This document shows positions 1 to 12,870 of a DNA stretch of 64,000 bases, one piece after another (the first letter of the stretch is position 1; each line of letters begins with the position of its first letter). Origin of the DNA: Sipunculus nudus (lineage: Eukaryota; Annelida; Sipuncula; Golfingiida; Sipunculidae); the NCBI GenBank assembly GCA_026874595.1, contig CM049322.1, forward strand, positions 56,422,386 to 56,486,385, written 5' to 3'. Under the pieces are notes generated by a model. That model searched no databases, had not been told where the DNA came from, and saw only the letters and a list, made by a program, of their open reading frames with translations. Position numbers and translations under genes: made by a program.

Positions 1-803
1 GGTTGAAGCAGCCGGTGTCTGCAGCTGTTTGACATTGATTTGTCCCGCGTATTAACTTCAAGTAGCAAACCAATCAGACCCGCTTAAAAGTTTAGTCGAT
101 CTCCGCTCAATGATTTCATGACATTTATCCATATGTGTTCACGCGATTCACATTTGAAGCAAGGATTATAATATGACGAAGTTAGTTATGAGCGGTGGCC
201 GGCAGCTGACATCATGTCATGGTTATACGTACAATGAAATGGCTTAAATTGGCTGGAAACAAATATAAAAAAAATGCATGCATGCATATCTTTTTCCATA
301 CATATAACAAATCCCTTCCACTATATATGGTTTTCGTTCATTTAATCCTGAATGTTAACCGACCCATATATATTTTTTTTAAATATAGCACATCGACCTC
401 AATAATTTAAATTGACCAAGCATGAATATCTGACTGAATAAAATTTGGAATGATTTGGATTCTGCAACTTTTGCTCTTCAGTTCTGAGCAGCCGGGGTTA
501 GAGAAACGCCCTTGATCGAGCGGGGAATGTGCCGCTTTATAATATACCGGTCTGAAAAAGGTGGTTGTGAATGGAAACCTTGTCAACCGTCATACATAAT
601 GACTTACAACTTCCGCAAAATTCATCAAACATTGCCATTGAGAAACCATGCGGCTCAGTGAAATCTGCTGAAGAAGGGTTCGACTTGACGTGTTACTATA
701 GTAACTATTTACAAGCTGAAGTATGCAAGCGAGTGTCCTTTTATCATTTGCTTATCAGTATTTCACCGGCGGCTGAACCGGTGTTTAATAATCGGCGGCG
801 GCT
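1..803. other. Unassigned sequence
   Basis: I see no gene, RNA or recognisable repeat here. An open frame from 571 ends in a glycine run coded by the poly-G tract and has no protein-like features. Confidence 0.5.
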
Positions 804-830
804 GGGGGGGGGGGGGGGGGGGGGGGGGGG
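804..830 (+). repeat. Poly-G tract (27 G)
   Basis: An uninterrupted run of 27 G. Shorter runs recur at 1194-1209, about 1325-1338, 1504-1516, 11606-11623, 13617-13631, 14282-14296, 44509-44527 and 47521-47532. Such runs can form G-quadruplexes and are prone to length errors in sequencing, so exact lengths are uncertain. Confidence 0.9.
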
Positions 831-842
831 CGTCGATATTCC

Positions 843-1345
843 GAAACGGTCATAATGATCGACATAGTAGGGGGTGACATCCAATAATAATCACTATGAT
901 CATCATAACGGGGTATGATATTCAGTAGCATTCATTTGGATCATCACAGGGGTGGGAGGGTAGGGTGTTCAATAACATTCATTATGATCGTCATGACGAG
1001 TTACGCTATTCGGTAACATTCATTTTGATCATATATAACGATGGGAGGACATTATTAAGTTACATTCCTAATGATCGTCACGACGGGGTTATAAGTTTAC
1101 ATTCATTATGATCGTCACGACAGGCGGATTTCATTATGATCGTCAAAAAAAAGTAGACAATATTCAATAAAATTCATTATGAACTTCCTGACGGGAGGGG
1201 GGGGGGGGCATATTCAGTAACATTCATTATGATCGTCACAATGGGAGATGATATTTAGTAACATTCATTATGATCGTCAAAAAAAGTAGGCGATATTCAA
1301 TAAAATTCATTATGAACTTCCTGACGGGGGGGGGGGGGCTTTATC
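843..1345. repeat. Degenerate minisatellite
   Basis: About ten imperfect units share the word TTCATTATGATCGTCA followed by a G-rich segment and ATATTCAGTAACA. Unit length varies (roughly 40-60 bp) because the G-run expands and contracts. Non-coding. Confidence 0.75.
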
Positions 1346-2353
1346 CAAAGGATCCATTTGTTAATTAATTAATCAATTAATTTAAACGGAATCCAGTTGC
1401 AGCTGTCTTGCAGAGAGATGGAAGGCAATAAAACATTACAGACCGACCCACCGACACACACATAAAAACAGACAGACAAATGGCAGACGGGAAGAAATAC
1501 AAAGGGGGGGGGGGGGAGTATTACTTCCGTCGGAGTATTTGAGAATACATCAAATACATCAAAACCTCGCCATGACGATCATCCCGGTCAAGCGACTTCC
1601 GAGTGTGCTCTGCTCGTTATATCAGACCTCAGGTCGACTTCTACCACAAAATGCCACCGCTTTACCGAGGTCCCGCTGGTGGTTGTAATGTCAAGGTTTC
1701 ACTGGAATCGTAGAAAAAAATCATGTTCATGAATACAGCCCTCCATGTGGGCGGTCCTTCATTGAGTGTACTCGTGTTTCATTAACTTATTCGGCCCATA
1801 TTCCCATGTTCAATCGTGCACTTTTGTGAATATTCCTAGAATTTCCCCCTTGATCTGGATCATGAGCCCATTTCCGAGGAGATCAATTTTCATTGAAGAG
1901 AACAAGATGTCTGATATTTCTCTCTTCAGGTTGCTTTGCGCTGAGACAACAAACGGGCAATTAACACCACGGAACAAAAACTGACGGATACATCAACAAA
2001 ACAGGGACAATGCTGCAAATCAGAGAGTCGTTAAAATACTGATAGATAAAATAAATAATATTAATTGTAAATAATTGTAAAAAAAAGTTTAATTAATGCA
2101 ATTATAATACTTGTAATCATATTTCTTTGGTATATTATTTTGATATTATTGAAATCGTTTTATTCGTCTTTGTTAATAGCAAAATCAAAGATTCTTTCTT
2201 AATATAAAGACCTTACTTCAAATGACACATCATATTCACAAAACAGATACCTGTTTCTACAGACGTGCATTACTTGGGAACTTTATCCATATAATACTAC
2301 CGACCTTTTCACATGATATTATATTTCAGTATATTAATGCAGTTAAGAACGTG

Positions 2354-2355
<2 letters not shown>
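1346..2355. other. Unassigned AT-rich sequence
   Basis: No supportable gene. It holds a poly-G run near 1504 and ordinary AT-rich DNA. The open frame at 1766-1984 has no recognisable motif. Confidence 0.5.
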
Positions 2356-2398
<43 letters not shown>

Positions 2399-2461
2399 AT
2401 AATATATGATATTTATATATATACATATGTGTCGTATAGTATACATTTTTTATACTTTATG

Positions 2462-2492
<31 letters not shown>
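2356..2492. repeat. Compound (AT)n / (CA)n microsatellite
   Basis: An (AT) run to about 2394, irregular TA-rich DNA, then (CA)n and (TA)n near 2461-2492. Frames through it translate as Ile-Tyr or His-Thr repeats and are not genes. Confidence 0.9.
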
Positions 2493-2493
<1 letters not shown>

Positions 2494-2853
2494 AGTATAG
2501 GTGTTTGTGTGATTATAAAACAGTGGTTAAATGTAATCATGAATACTCTTTCTAAGGAAGTTACCTTTTTATTGACAAACTAATTCAATCACAACAATGC
2601 TTTTGTTTTAATCAATAAATGTTTTAGTCCCTGGGATTTCAAGAATCCTATTTTTCAAAGTTTATATAACTCAGCCCTGTAGACCCATAGTCCATACTCC
2701 CGTCGTTGTGTATTAGGATATTGTCATGATGCGATAATTTCCGTGACACTGGTGGTGCTGCTCGTTTACCTTGTCTGCTCAGAGGCCTACCGTAAGTAAC
2801 CTGTACATTTTCCTCCTCTAATACAGAAGTATGCACTGTTCCTCAGATGGTAC

Positions 2854-3030
2854 CAGAGGCGCATCCAGAGGGGGGTCCAGGGGGTCCTGACCCCCCTTTT
2901 TCACCCGAAGCAACCTTTTTTAAAGGGTTTTAGACGAAATTTTGCGGCTTGGACCCCCCTTTTCCCGACCTGATGACTTTTTTTTAGGATTTTCATTAGT
3001 CCTCCTGGGTAAATCCTGGATCCGCCCCTG
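2854..3030. mobile_element. hAT-like MITE
   Basis: A 177-bp non-coding element with imperfect terminal inverted repeats: the left end begins CAGAGGCGCATCCAG and the right end, read inward, begins CAGGGGCGGATCCAGG. CAGGGGCGGATCC-type ends are common in hAT MITEs. Both flanks carry GGTAC, so a target duplication is likely, although the canonical hAT duplication is 8 bp and only 5 match here. No transposase is encoded. Confidence 0.65.
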
Positions 3031-3261
3031 GGTACGATACTTCAGTTATTCGTTAACACGCATCCATCACTTCATTCCACGGGTTCCTGTGGCTTTACAT
3101 TAACATTAACATAAACAACAAGAGGAAATCATCATATTAGCATCATGCTATTAACCTAACACTTTTTTACAGAACCTCCGAGAGGATTCTTTTAAGGCGG
3201 TACAAAAACGTAGCAGGGCCCCTGCCACCTCCCAGTACTATTATTATTATTTTTATTATTA

Positions 3262-3296
<35 letters not shown>

Positions 3297-3639
3297 AAAA
3301 ACTATGAAAAGAGGGTTTAAATAGAATACACATCATGAACAAGTGACCCATGGGTCATGACGCTCAACTGACTGGGAAGAGATTCGCAAAAGGAAATGTT
3401 ATCATCAGAATGGTAGTATATACTCATTCAACTGAAGAATCAAACAGATTAACCAACAGGCCAAGATTAAGTGTGTATTTATATATCTCAAAAATAGAGA
3501 AAAATGTGTAAACTTTAAAAACTAGAATACGGGTAGCCGACAAGTGACTGCGTGTATCCGCCAAAATCAGAGTGGAACGGGTGAAGTGAGGCATGGATTG
3601 AGTGGCAAGGGGAAATAGAGTGAGGTATATTGCATATTA

Positions 3640-5005
3640 GCATGGATGTCTGCAGCCTAAAGGTGTATGTAGGTTGTGCCACCTACCACAAATCCAGAAA
3701 GTTGTCCAAGTTGTATACTAATGCGAAATTTTAGGCAGAAAAGTCAAACCACCACATGTATATGAGTGATTTTAGCCCACGGCAGACAAACAGACAGACG
3801 CTGTGCGAAAATGGTTGCCCCTCCAGTTTTCTGAATGATAAAGAGCTATGTGAGATCTAAACACATGCACAATTTTGGCCCAATCGTTCAAAAGGTTCCC
3901 GAGATATGAGCTTGGATGTCTGCAGCGTTAAAAAGAATGTAGGTGGCGCCACCTGTCATAAAATCAAGAAAGCTATCCAGTATGTATAAAACTGCAAAAT
4001 TCTAGGCAGATATGTCTAACCACGTCCGAGATATGAGTGACATTATCCCACGGCAGACAAACAGACGGACACAGTGCAAAAATGGTTGCAGGTGGCGCCA
4101 CCAATTTTGAGTGTGATAAAGACCTATGTGAGATCTAAACACATGCACAATTTTAGCCCAATCGGTCAAAATGGTTCCTGAGATATGAGTTTGGATGTGT
4201 GCAGCGTTAACTAGAATGTAGGTGGCCCCACCTGTCATTAAATCAAGAAAGCTGTCCAGGATGTATAAACCTGCAAAATTTAGGCAGTTATGTCGAACCA
4301 CTACAGAGAAATGAATGATTTTAGGCCACGCCAGACAAACAGACAGACGCTGTGCAAAATGTGCAAAAATCGTTGCAGGTGGCCCCTCCAGTTTTCTGTA
4401 TGATAAAGACTTATGTGAGATCAATACACATGCAAAATTTTGGCCCAATCGTTCAAACGGTTCCCGAGATATGAGCTTGGATGTCTGCAGCGTAAACTAA
4501 TGTAGGTGGCGCCACCTGTCATAAAATCAAAAAAGCTATCCAGGATGTATAAAACTGCAAAATTCTAGGCAGATATTTCAAACCACTGCCGAGATATGAG
4601 TGACATTATCCCACGGCGAAGAAACCGACGCACACAGTGCAAAAATGGTTGCAGGTGGCGCCACCAATTTTGCGGATGATAAAGAGCTATTTGAGATCTA
4701 TACACATGCAAAATTTTGGCCCAATCGGTCAAAGGGTTCTCGAGATATGAGCTTGGATATCATCAGCGTGAACGTGAATGTAGGGGGCGTCTTGTCATAA
4801 AATCAAGAAAGCTATCTAGGGTGAATACGCATGCCGAATTTCATGTGAATTAGTCAATTCATTGCAGAGACCATTTTTTTGTGTATGTTATAAAGCTATC
4901 CAAGGGCTACATTTGTGTAAATTTTATTTCCTGATCGGTCAAACGGTTCCCGACATATGAGCTTGGATGATCAGCGTGAACGTGAATGTAGGTGGCGCCA
5001 TCTGG
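3640..5005. repeat. Tandem repeat, ~281-bp unit, GGTGGCGCCACC palindromes
   Basis: Repeats recur at about 3938, 4218, 4501 and 4779 (spacing 280, 283 and 278 bp), with diverged outer units. Each unit carries two copies of the perfect 12-bp palindrome GGTGGCGCCACC or a near variant, plus words such as CAGACAAACAGACAG and GTTCCCGAGATATGAGC. Frames within it open by chance on both strands. Confidence 0.85.
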
Positions 5006-5479
5006 GCCCTCTTATCTTCAATGTTGGCATGACGTAAGCTATTTCATTTCTGGATGATACACACATTTCTAGGATAAATTTATGCCTTTACATTTCTCAA
5101 AAGAAATTGAAAAGTTTCTGATAACGGCATGGTGCACTTACTTTCAGGATATTGAAATATACCACAGCTGATGATTGCTGGCCTCTCACAATAAGGCAAA
5201 TTCGTAAAAATAGAAAAGATATAGGTGGCGCCACCACTTCAGGAAACTGATACAACTACCAATTATAACTGAACATATTTAAATAAGTTTTAGGACGCTA
5301 AATAAAACCACATTTGATAGACTGACGGCATTTGCGAATTTGCATTCTCTAAAACAGAACACAACGATCGTAAAAAAATAGGGAGAATTGAGGAGGAGCC
5401 TCTTGTCTTCTGTGACTGAAACAAGTGGCCGATGGGCCATGTCGCTCAGTTTAATTTGACATGAATTATAAGTTTTAAG

Positions 5480-6690
5480 TGACCTTATTTCAGGATTCAA
5501 TGGAGACTTGCCTGAGACCCTCCTCTGGATTTTACATCAGAAGGTTCAGAAGAAAACGGGATGTAATGTTAAGGTGCTCAAAATCACGTTTTTGGCCGCA
5601 GCTCGCAGAATATAGGACACCATGACATAATTTCAGGGTTCCAAGGAGATTTGCCAAGGACCCCTTGATATTATGTTAGAAGATTCTATGCATAACGCAT
5701 AAAATTTAATCTGACATTCAAGGTGCTCAAAACATGTTTTGGCCCTCACTGTATTTGACATATATGTAAGAATCGAGTGGTCTAATTTCAGTATTCAATG
5801 CTTCAAGGACCCCTCCTGGATTTACAATAGGTCCAACATTTTAATTTTGTTCAATGTATTACTCTCTGGGTGCTATAAATCCTTTTGTTGGAGACGGCTG
5901 AACATAGGCTACCTTGATCTAATTTCAGGTTTTAAATAAGATTTGCCCAAAATTCCCCTAATGTTGCCCTAGCAGATTCTAGGCCTAACATATGCAATGT
6001 TTTCTTATCTGAAAGTCAGGACGCTCAAATCATGACTTTCATATGCGGAATATAGGTTACTTTGACCTAGTTTCCTGACTCCAAGGAGATTTGTCCAGAA
6101 CCTCCCGGGATGTTGCATAAGAAGATTCTAGGGTTTTGGGGCTGATATTCATGCTTTTGATCCGTAGCTCGCGGAATATAGGTCCCACTAAACCGGTTTC
6201 AGAAATTTGCCAAGAATATACCTGGATGTTGCATAAGAAGATTCTTACCCTAATGGATACAATGTGTGCCCCGTCTGACTCTCTGGTGCTAAACATTATG
6301 AGTTTTGGTCATAGCCCGCTGTATATAGGTCACCATGACCTAATTTCAGCTTTCCGAGTAGATGTAAAGACACTCTCCTGACGTTGCGTAAGATGATTCT
6401 ATACCTGACATATACAATTTGTGCCCATCTGACATTCAGGGTGCTCAAAGATTTCTTTTTCCTATATAGCTCGCAAAAAATAGGTTACAGTGACCTAATT
6501 TCATCTTTCCGAGTCCAATTGCCTAGAATCTCCCTGAATCTTGGTGTAGACATTTGTTCTCCTAATTGGTACAATGTGTGCCCCGTATGACTGTCTGGGT
6601 TCTCAAAATCAGGTTTGCAGTTGGGAGCTTGCAGACTATAAATTACCTTAACAGAATTTCATTTTTTTCAAGGAGGTTTCTCTAGGACCT
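5480..6690. repeat. Degenerate tandem repeat, ~150-bp unit
   Basis: At least seven diverged units share the order: AATATAGGTCACCATGACCTAATTTCAG-like words (given here only as a consensus idea), AGGAGATTTGCC, then AAGATTCTAGG and a GTGCTCAAA segment. Units are near 5612, 5770, 5907, 6050, 6174, 6320, 6478 and 6637. Short frames inside are repeat-derived. Confidence 0.75.
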
Positions 6691-9600
6691 AACTCGATGT
6701 ACCTTTTATAGTTTCTAGATCTAACGGTTACGATGGTGCCTGTTAACGGCCAGATGGACAAAGGGTGATTTCTATAGCTCAGATGCCTTACACTCACCGG
6801 AGCAAAGTCTGAGGAAAAACAAATCAATGAGGTAGTCATGAGACCCTCACAGAGATATCAATAATTTTATCAGACCCAGTTAATACACCATTAATAGGAA
6901 AATCTGGTGACCAACCAAAAAATAACTCGAACTGGATTAATAATAAAGATGCGATTGCAGGTCATTAACTACAAATCAAAACTATTCAGATTTAAGAGTT
7001 GTCCCAAATTATTCTGAAGAACTAGTTCATGCAATATTCCTCAAACTTTGCATTTTGAGTGGTATACATCCGGGGGAAGCATGAATTAAGTTAAATTAGT
7101 TGCTCAAAACTGATTAAAAAACTAAAAAAAGTTCTAAAATATTTAAATATAACCCCTCCCCCCCCCATCATATAAACAGAGACGACAGACGTGCGACACC
7201 ATGGCAGCAGCTCACGAATGAGCTAAACATTTACAGGGTTATAAGCATCTCCTCTCATATGACACTAAACGTGACAAGAGTTTATCAGACTTCTAAATAT
7301 ATGATTTCATAAAACTAATACTCTGACAAGACTGTCAGGAAGAAAAAAAATACAGATACTATGATGCTTATGAAAAATAAACAGATGGACAGGCAAGTGG
7401 ACAGAATGGACTGATACCTTTATTTCACTTTCAAGGGAATAATGCATTTTAGTTTATATTAAACCCTATTTTTTAGCATATCCACTAGTTTTTATCAGAT
7501 TCATTTTTTTTTTTAATTTACAAGTTTTATAAATTTGTAAAAAAAAAACAAGCAAATTCGTGGAATTAATGTCCCCCGCTATGGGGTCTTGTTGTCTTTC
7601 ATGCTTGAAAAGGAACCAAAATATTACATGTAGAGACAAACAGATACCCTATGACATGTGGAGACATCTACAGGCAAACAAAACACTAAAACACGTTGAG
7701 AAAAATAGGACCAAAATCCACTGTGACATGTGGAGACATCTGCAGGCGAACATAAAAACTAAAACACACTGAAAAATTTGACCAAAATTTGAGAATTTTG
7801 AGCTGGAGAGAAATATTTTTCAGATGACACTCCAAACCTAATCCCAACCGAGGTATGCACGAGACCAATCACTGATCCAAATTTGAACGAAATCAGATAA
7901 AATGTAGGAAAGTTATCGCACGGGAACGAAAAAACCTGACGGACGGATAGAGATAGACAGACAGACAAAGACAGGGGAGGCCTGCCAGTATTGGCCAAGC
8001 TGAGCCAAGGCAAGCTGCCTGGAGTGGGTTACATAACAAAGGTAAAGGTTGTACTAGGTGGGCTTGATGTAAACAACACTTGACATGGTGTATGAAAACT
8101 TGAATAAAAGCTATTCTTTTTATTCAATTCCTTTGAAATTTCAGATTTTAAAAGAATAAATCCTTATGTTTATGTGCTGTGTGCAGTGCTAACAGGGAAA
8201 AAACGTGCCGAGGCCAAAGTTGGACGAAATTTACGGTATTGATTTTTTATTTATGCTAATGACTTAAAAATATTTGCAAAATTCAGATCTAATTTTGGGT
8301 AAACAATTCGAATCTTGACCAAATAAAGTTATATTTCTGAAAAAAAGTCTCCAGCTCCAGCAATTCTAATGTTGAGTAAATATATTTCTTGTTTTTCACA
8401 AGGTGCATTGTTTTGGCCCACAACATTATGCAATACTGACCTAACTTTTTTGGTATGTACATAGAAAATGTATGGAAATATATGTATACTTAATATGATT
8501 AAAAACAGATCACTGGGTTTGATATTTGGCAGTCTTGAAGTGTAACATTGGATTTTTAATGGAAAACGAACGTTTTACCTTAATATCCGAAGGAACGAAG
8601 TCCTAGAGACCCAATTTTCTGTGAGGTAGGAGATACTGGGGACATCTAACTGTATGCAAAATATTGGATTCGTAGGTCAAACGTTTTCAGAACGTGCCCT
8701 GTTAACGAACAGACGGAGGACAAAGGACAACATCTATAGTTCAGATGACATAGTCAGCCAAGCTAATGAAATAAGATTAATGCTCGATATTTTACATTTA
8801 AAAAGTTTTGGCTCAAATTCGTACCCCTTGTTAAAACAGATCCAGGTCGCTTATCTAAAAGCCCATGGATTGTGGTTTGCTGCTGTAAAAGTTCTGATTC
8901 TGAATGATTTGATGCCCACGTTTGAAGAGCCAAGCCTTAAGGCATTACAGAGAATGTGAAGTCGATGAATAAATTAACAAGCTGGTAGAGGGAAAGGACA
9001 AACAGGAGCGACAAATAGCCTATAGTCGCGAGCGATAAGCTGTACTACTACTATTACTACTACTACTACTACTAATTTAAATAATAATAAGCAGAAGTAG
9101 AAGAATTTACATGTGTTTTTCAATAAAAATCTTGGCAAGAATGCTATCAGTATACGTAGGTACAACAGAGGAATAGTGACGTCTTCTGGAAATATTAACT
9201 TGTATATTCTCATAGCAGCGCAAATACAAATCGCACATGCTTCAGCGTCAGATTATGGTCATAAATGGTTATTTCGTAAATATACAGCTAGCTATACACC
9301 GGTATAATGGGATCGCTTTGTCCTGGTGGGGATATGGGGTGAGCTGCTGAACCGTGACTGCTTTGTAAGCATACATAGCATAATTTGATGAATATTTTCA
9401 TGGCAGAGGTTTGTGGTCTCTAACTGCAATTTGTTCCTGGTCAAAATAATGTTGAGATTTTACAAAAGACAAAGTTCTTGGTGAATGTATATTTAGGGTT
9501 AAGGCGTTTATATGGGGTCTTCGTGAATGAATACTTAAGTATTTAGGGGTTTACTGTAGTTGGCTTCATAATTCGCGATTTTCACTTGTGTGAAATGAAT

Positions 9601-10735
9601 ACTTAGGGCCTAGGGATTTATATTAGGTCTTTATGAATGGATACTTAGTGTAAGGAGTATATATGAGTTTCTGGTTTTAAATGCCATGGTTTATCAGAAC
9701 TGGATTCAGTAAAAGACGAAACAACGATGACTTTCGGGCAGTACACACGGAGTATATATTAACCCTGCTAATGCGTTTTGTTCATTTACGATATATATAC
9801 TCATATATGTCATCAGCCGATACTGGTGTTACTACCCATGTTTAAAATGAAAATCTTACCAAGTTAAAAATGAATAAAATAGGAAATAAAGGTGTTATCT
9901 TAGAATTTGTCACCCTGAAATGTGTTACAATTCCTTTACAATAATGATTTCCTGTTCCTCCGTATATTATATTAATTTACTTCATGCCATATTAATGCTA
10001 AAGTATATGTTGAAGTAGAAGTCTATATTAAATCATTTTTTACAAAGCTCTAATTATATGTATTTGGTCTTCTCAAACTTAAAATCAGTATGTGAAATGT
10101 GCACACATTAATGTATATACTGATTTACAGTAACATAATATGTAATAAACCATGCTATCATGCGATACTGTAAAACAAATACAATTTATTATTTGGAGTT
10201 CGTGTAAGTTTCAGAATATGGGTGTACATGTTGAGACGTTATATAAATTATTTTCTCTGCTTTTTCTTTTATTTCCTGGACACTCCACCCGATGTCTCTG
10301 TTTTCCTATCATGTCTGGAATCGAACTCGCTTCTCATGATGACTAACCGAGCCGTAGGTGAGGAGCTACGGAAGGGTGATTTGGACTTGTGTCTGGTTGC
10401 CAAACGCAATATACCCTACAGGGTACTACTATAGATTGCGGGCTTCAGCCCAACAACCTCAGGATATGCATGAAGTAGTACTGCTGCTTGATTTTGCCAC
10501 TTATTTTTATCAACCACTTAAACTCCTCCATTACATAAATCCTAAACATTATTACGTCCGTATACACTCATAACCTCGCCGAGACAGTGCCTGAGTGATC
10601 CCACATTCGCTCTTAACCCCGCGTTCTGTAGTGGCTCCCAGTACAGTACAATGGAATCTATTTTACATTAAAGAATAATGTGAGGTAGACAACCCCCACA
10701 ACCCCGCACTGGCGGGATTCTCCTCCGCTAATATA
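6691..10735. other. Unassigned sequence with short local duplications
   Basis: No gene recognised. A block of about 77 bp containing GACATGTGGAGACATCT is duplicated at about 7650 and 7725. Phrases resembling the neighbouring repeats (AACAGACGGA, CTATAGCTCAGATG) recur near 6750 and 8720, which suggests old repeat debris. A 101-codon frame at 8654-8959 begins in that debris and is not supported as a gene. Confidence 0.4.
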
Positions 10736-11107
10736 ATGATCTCCAGATGTGGGCACATTCTTGGGAATAGTATAATATTTCGGGGATTGCAAGGAAACTG
10801 CCGTTCTTGCGACATCAAACTTTTTAGAAAAGATTTTCCAGATAAAACTGGTAATTTTAATTTGCGGAATATATTTTGTTATGTAAAGCTGACAAAGTCC
10901 ACGGAAAACAGTAAAATGGGTATAGACTTAATGTTCACAGCCAACAGAAGTGGAGATTTTACCCTCACAGACAACTGTCCTGGTCAATGTAAAAATTGCC
11001 AGTTTCTAGAAAATACCGATCATTTAATATTACATAAAGAGCGGGTTGATTTTTTTAAATATTATGATTTTGAAATAACAGATATTTCACATATTCATCT
11101 TATATAA
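10736..11107 (+). CDS. Hypothetical 123-aa ORF, unrecognised
   Basis: An open frame of 123 codons without low-complexity content. It contains a cysteine-spaced segment (NCPGQCKNCQ) and ends in TAA. There is no signal peptide, no recognised domain, no obvious promoter and no partner exon. It could be a single exon of a larger gene, a diverged transposon fragment, or chance. I do not assign a function. Confidence 0.2.
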   Translation: MISRCGHILGNSIIFRGLQGNCRSCDIKLFRKDFPDKTGNFNLRNIFCYVKLTKSTENSKMGIDLMFTANRSGDFTLTDNCPGQCKNCQFLENTDHLILHKERVDFFKYYDFEITDISHIHLI

Positions 11108-11828
11108 AATTATAGCTTCGTAAAATAACATACCTATGTCTTCGAAAGACGATCGATAAATGGCCTTTTGAGTTGGTTTCTGATATCATGGCGGTCACCA
11201 AGGGGTGACAGGTATCATCATTGACCAATTTTTTTTTAATATGCACAATTTCACGTGACTTTTTATTTTAATGATTGCTTTCAAAGCTATCTGATAGTAT
11301 TATAAACTTTCAGCGAAATTATTGTGTAAAAACTGTAAAGTTCGGCATCGAGTTCTACGAAAATTTGACAACTCCCCCTAGAATATTAGACCTGACCCCA
11401 AATTTTCCATGGCCAGCATGAATTGCACCTTATGACCTCGGGCAGCCCCGGGAAACTTGAGAAGATTTGAATTGTTATTGGACTAACAGGTGAAGCTTTC
11501 GTGGTTCCTCTTTTTAGAGCGGAAAAATCAGTGGCACATTCAGGATCTGAAGTATTAGGTAACAAAGAGCAGCCGAAGTCAGGGAGACCGGGGATGAAGG
11601 GGCGGGGGGGGGGGGGGGGGGGGTCCTCACCATATTGGAACTTTCCTCCAAATAATATAGTGAGAATATATATAAATATAAATATATATTATTATTATTT
11701 TTATTATTATTTCATATTGGACAGTCCCTTACTGGTGACATTACTAGCTGTTTTTGGTGTGAGAGGGTTGGGGTGCACATCCCGGGCATTTTCAATTGGA
11801 ATGAGAGGGGCCTGTATATATATATATA

Positions 11829-12013
11829 CAGTGAAACCTCGTTGTGTCGAAGTCGAAGGGACCCTCAGAAAACTTCGACACATCTGAGGTTCGACACAAG
11901 CGGGTCTTTTTTTTTGTTATAATGTAACTAGAGTTGTCCGGAAGATCAAGTCTGTAACTTCGACATGAGCGGGGTATTCACTTAAGCGAGTTCGACACAA
12001 CGAGGTTTCACTG
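11829..12013. mobile_element. pogo/Tigger-like MITE
   Basis: A 185-bp element bounded by near-perfect inverted repeats starting CAGTGAAACCTCGTTGTGTC at both ends and flanked by TA on each side, as expected for the Tc1/mariner-pogo group. It carries no transposase and sits in a short (TA)n tract. Confidence 0.88.
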
Positions 12014-12344
12014 TATATATATAATTTAAAAAATACATCAAATGCAATATTTAAATTATTTTCATTAATTTCATGCTGCATGAAACAATATCTAATAAGG
12101 GGGTAAATACACAGTTTTTTTATATTTTTTTAGATGCTCCTGCTCTCCGAGGCTATCTAGATTATAGAGAATCACAACATGGCTGATTCAGTCAATATTT
12201 AAAAATTTATATATATTCATAACATAGCCCCAATTATCGACCAATGACTAGTCGGGTCCGGAGCAGTTGCTTACGTCTGTGTGTTCGAAACAATCACGTT
12301 CTTAAAGTGACGGTATAACTAAATAATTCCCAGGTCCGCCCGTA

Positions 12345-12870
12345 CAAAAGTTCAGCATATGCTGCTTGGGAGCAGCTGCTGTGTTTGTGCAGTATTTGTA
12401 CTCATATTATGCTGACAACTGGAGCAGCAATCCAGCAGATGTTACTATATGCCTGTCTTCTCTGCTCTATATCTACTGCAAGAGTCAGCAGTTTTAGAGC
12501 ATATGCTCTATTACTACTGAATCTCAGTATATTTACAGCAGATGTACTGAAAATATGCTGTCCTCAAATAGCCATCTTGGCAGATAAAGCAACCCCTGCT
12601 ATTTCTCTGCTGCCTCAAGATGTACCATCGAGTCCAGTGTGGATTTCAGAGAGCAGATTTTCAGCATATGCTCACGCACTGCTGCTTTGAATTAGTTCCA
12701 ACAGCGAATGACGTTTTCTTAAGCCTGCAGAGCAGATTTTGAGCATATACTGATTCATTGCTGTTTTGAGATAGACGGTGTGATAAAATGAAATTCTTTA
12801 GCAAATTGCCATGGACAGCAGATTTAGGAGATCCAAAGGCCTACGCGGAACGTATGCTGAAATCAACACT
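12345..12870. repeat. Palindrome-rich cryptic simple sequence
   Basis: Enriched for AGCATATGCT, GCAGATT, CTGCT and AGCAGCTGCT, many of them self-complementary. The frame at 12385-12690 is a by-product of these words. A second region of the same character lies at 15.5-16.0 kb. Confidence 0.6.

Noticed and set aside
4002-4448. 148-codon minus-strand frame
   Set aside because: Falls wholly within the 281-bp tandem repeat and follows its period.
8654-8959. 101-codon frame
   Set aside because: Its start lies in repeat-like debris shared with 6.7 kb and no protein motif is visible.
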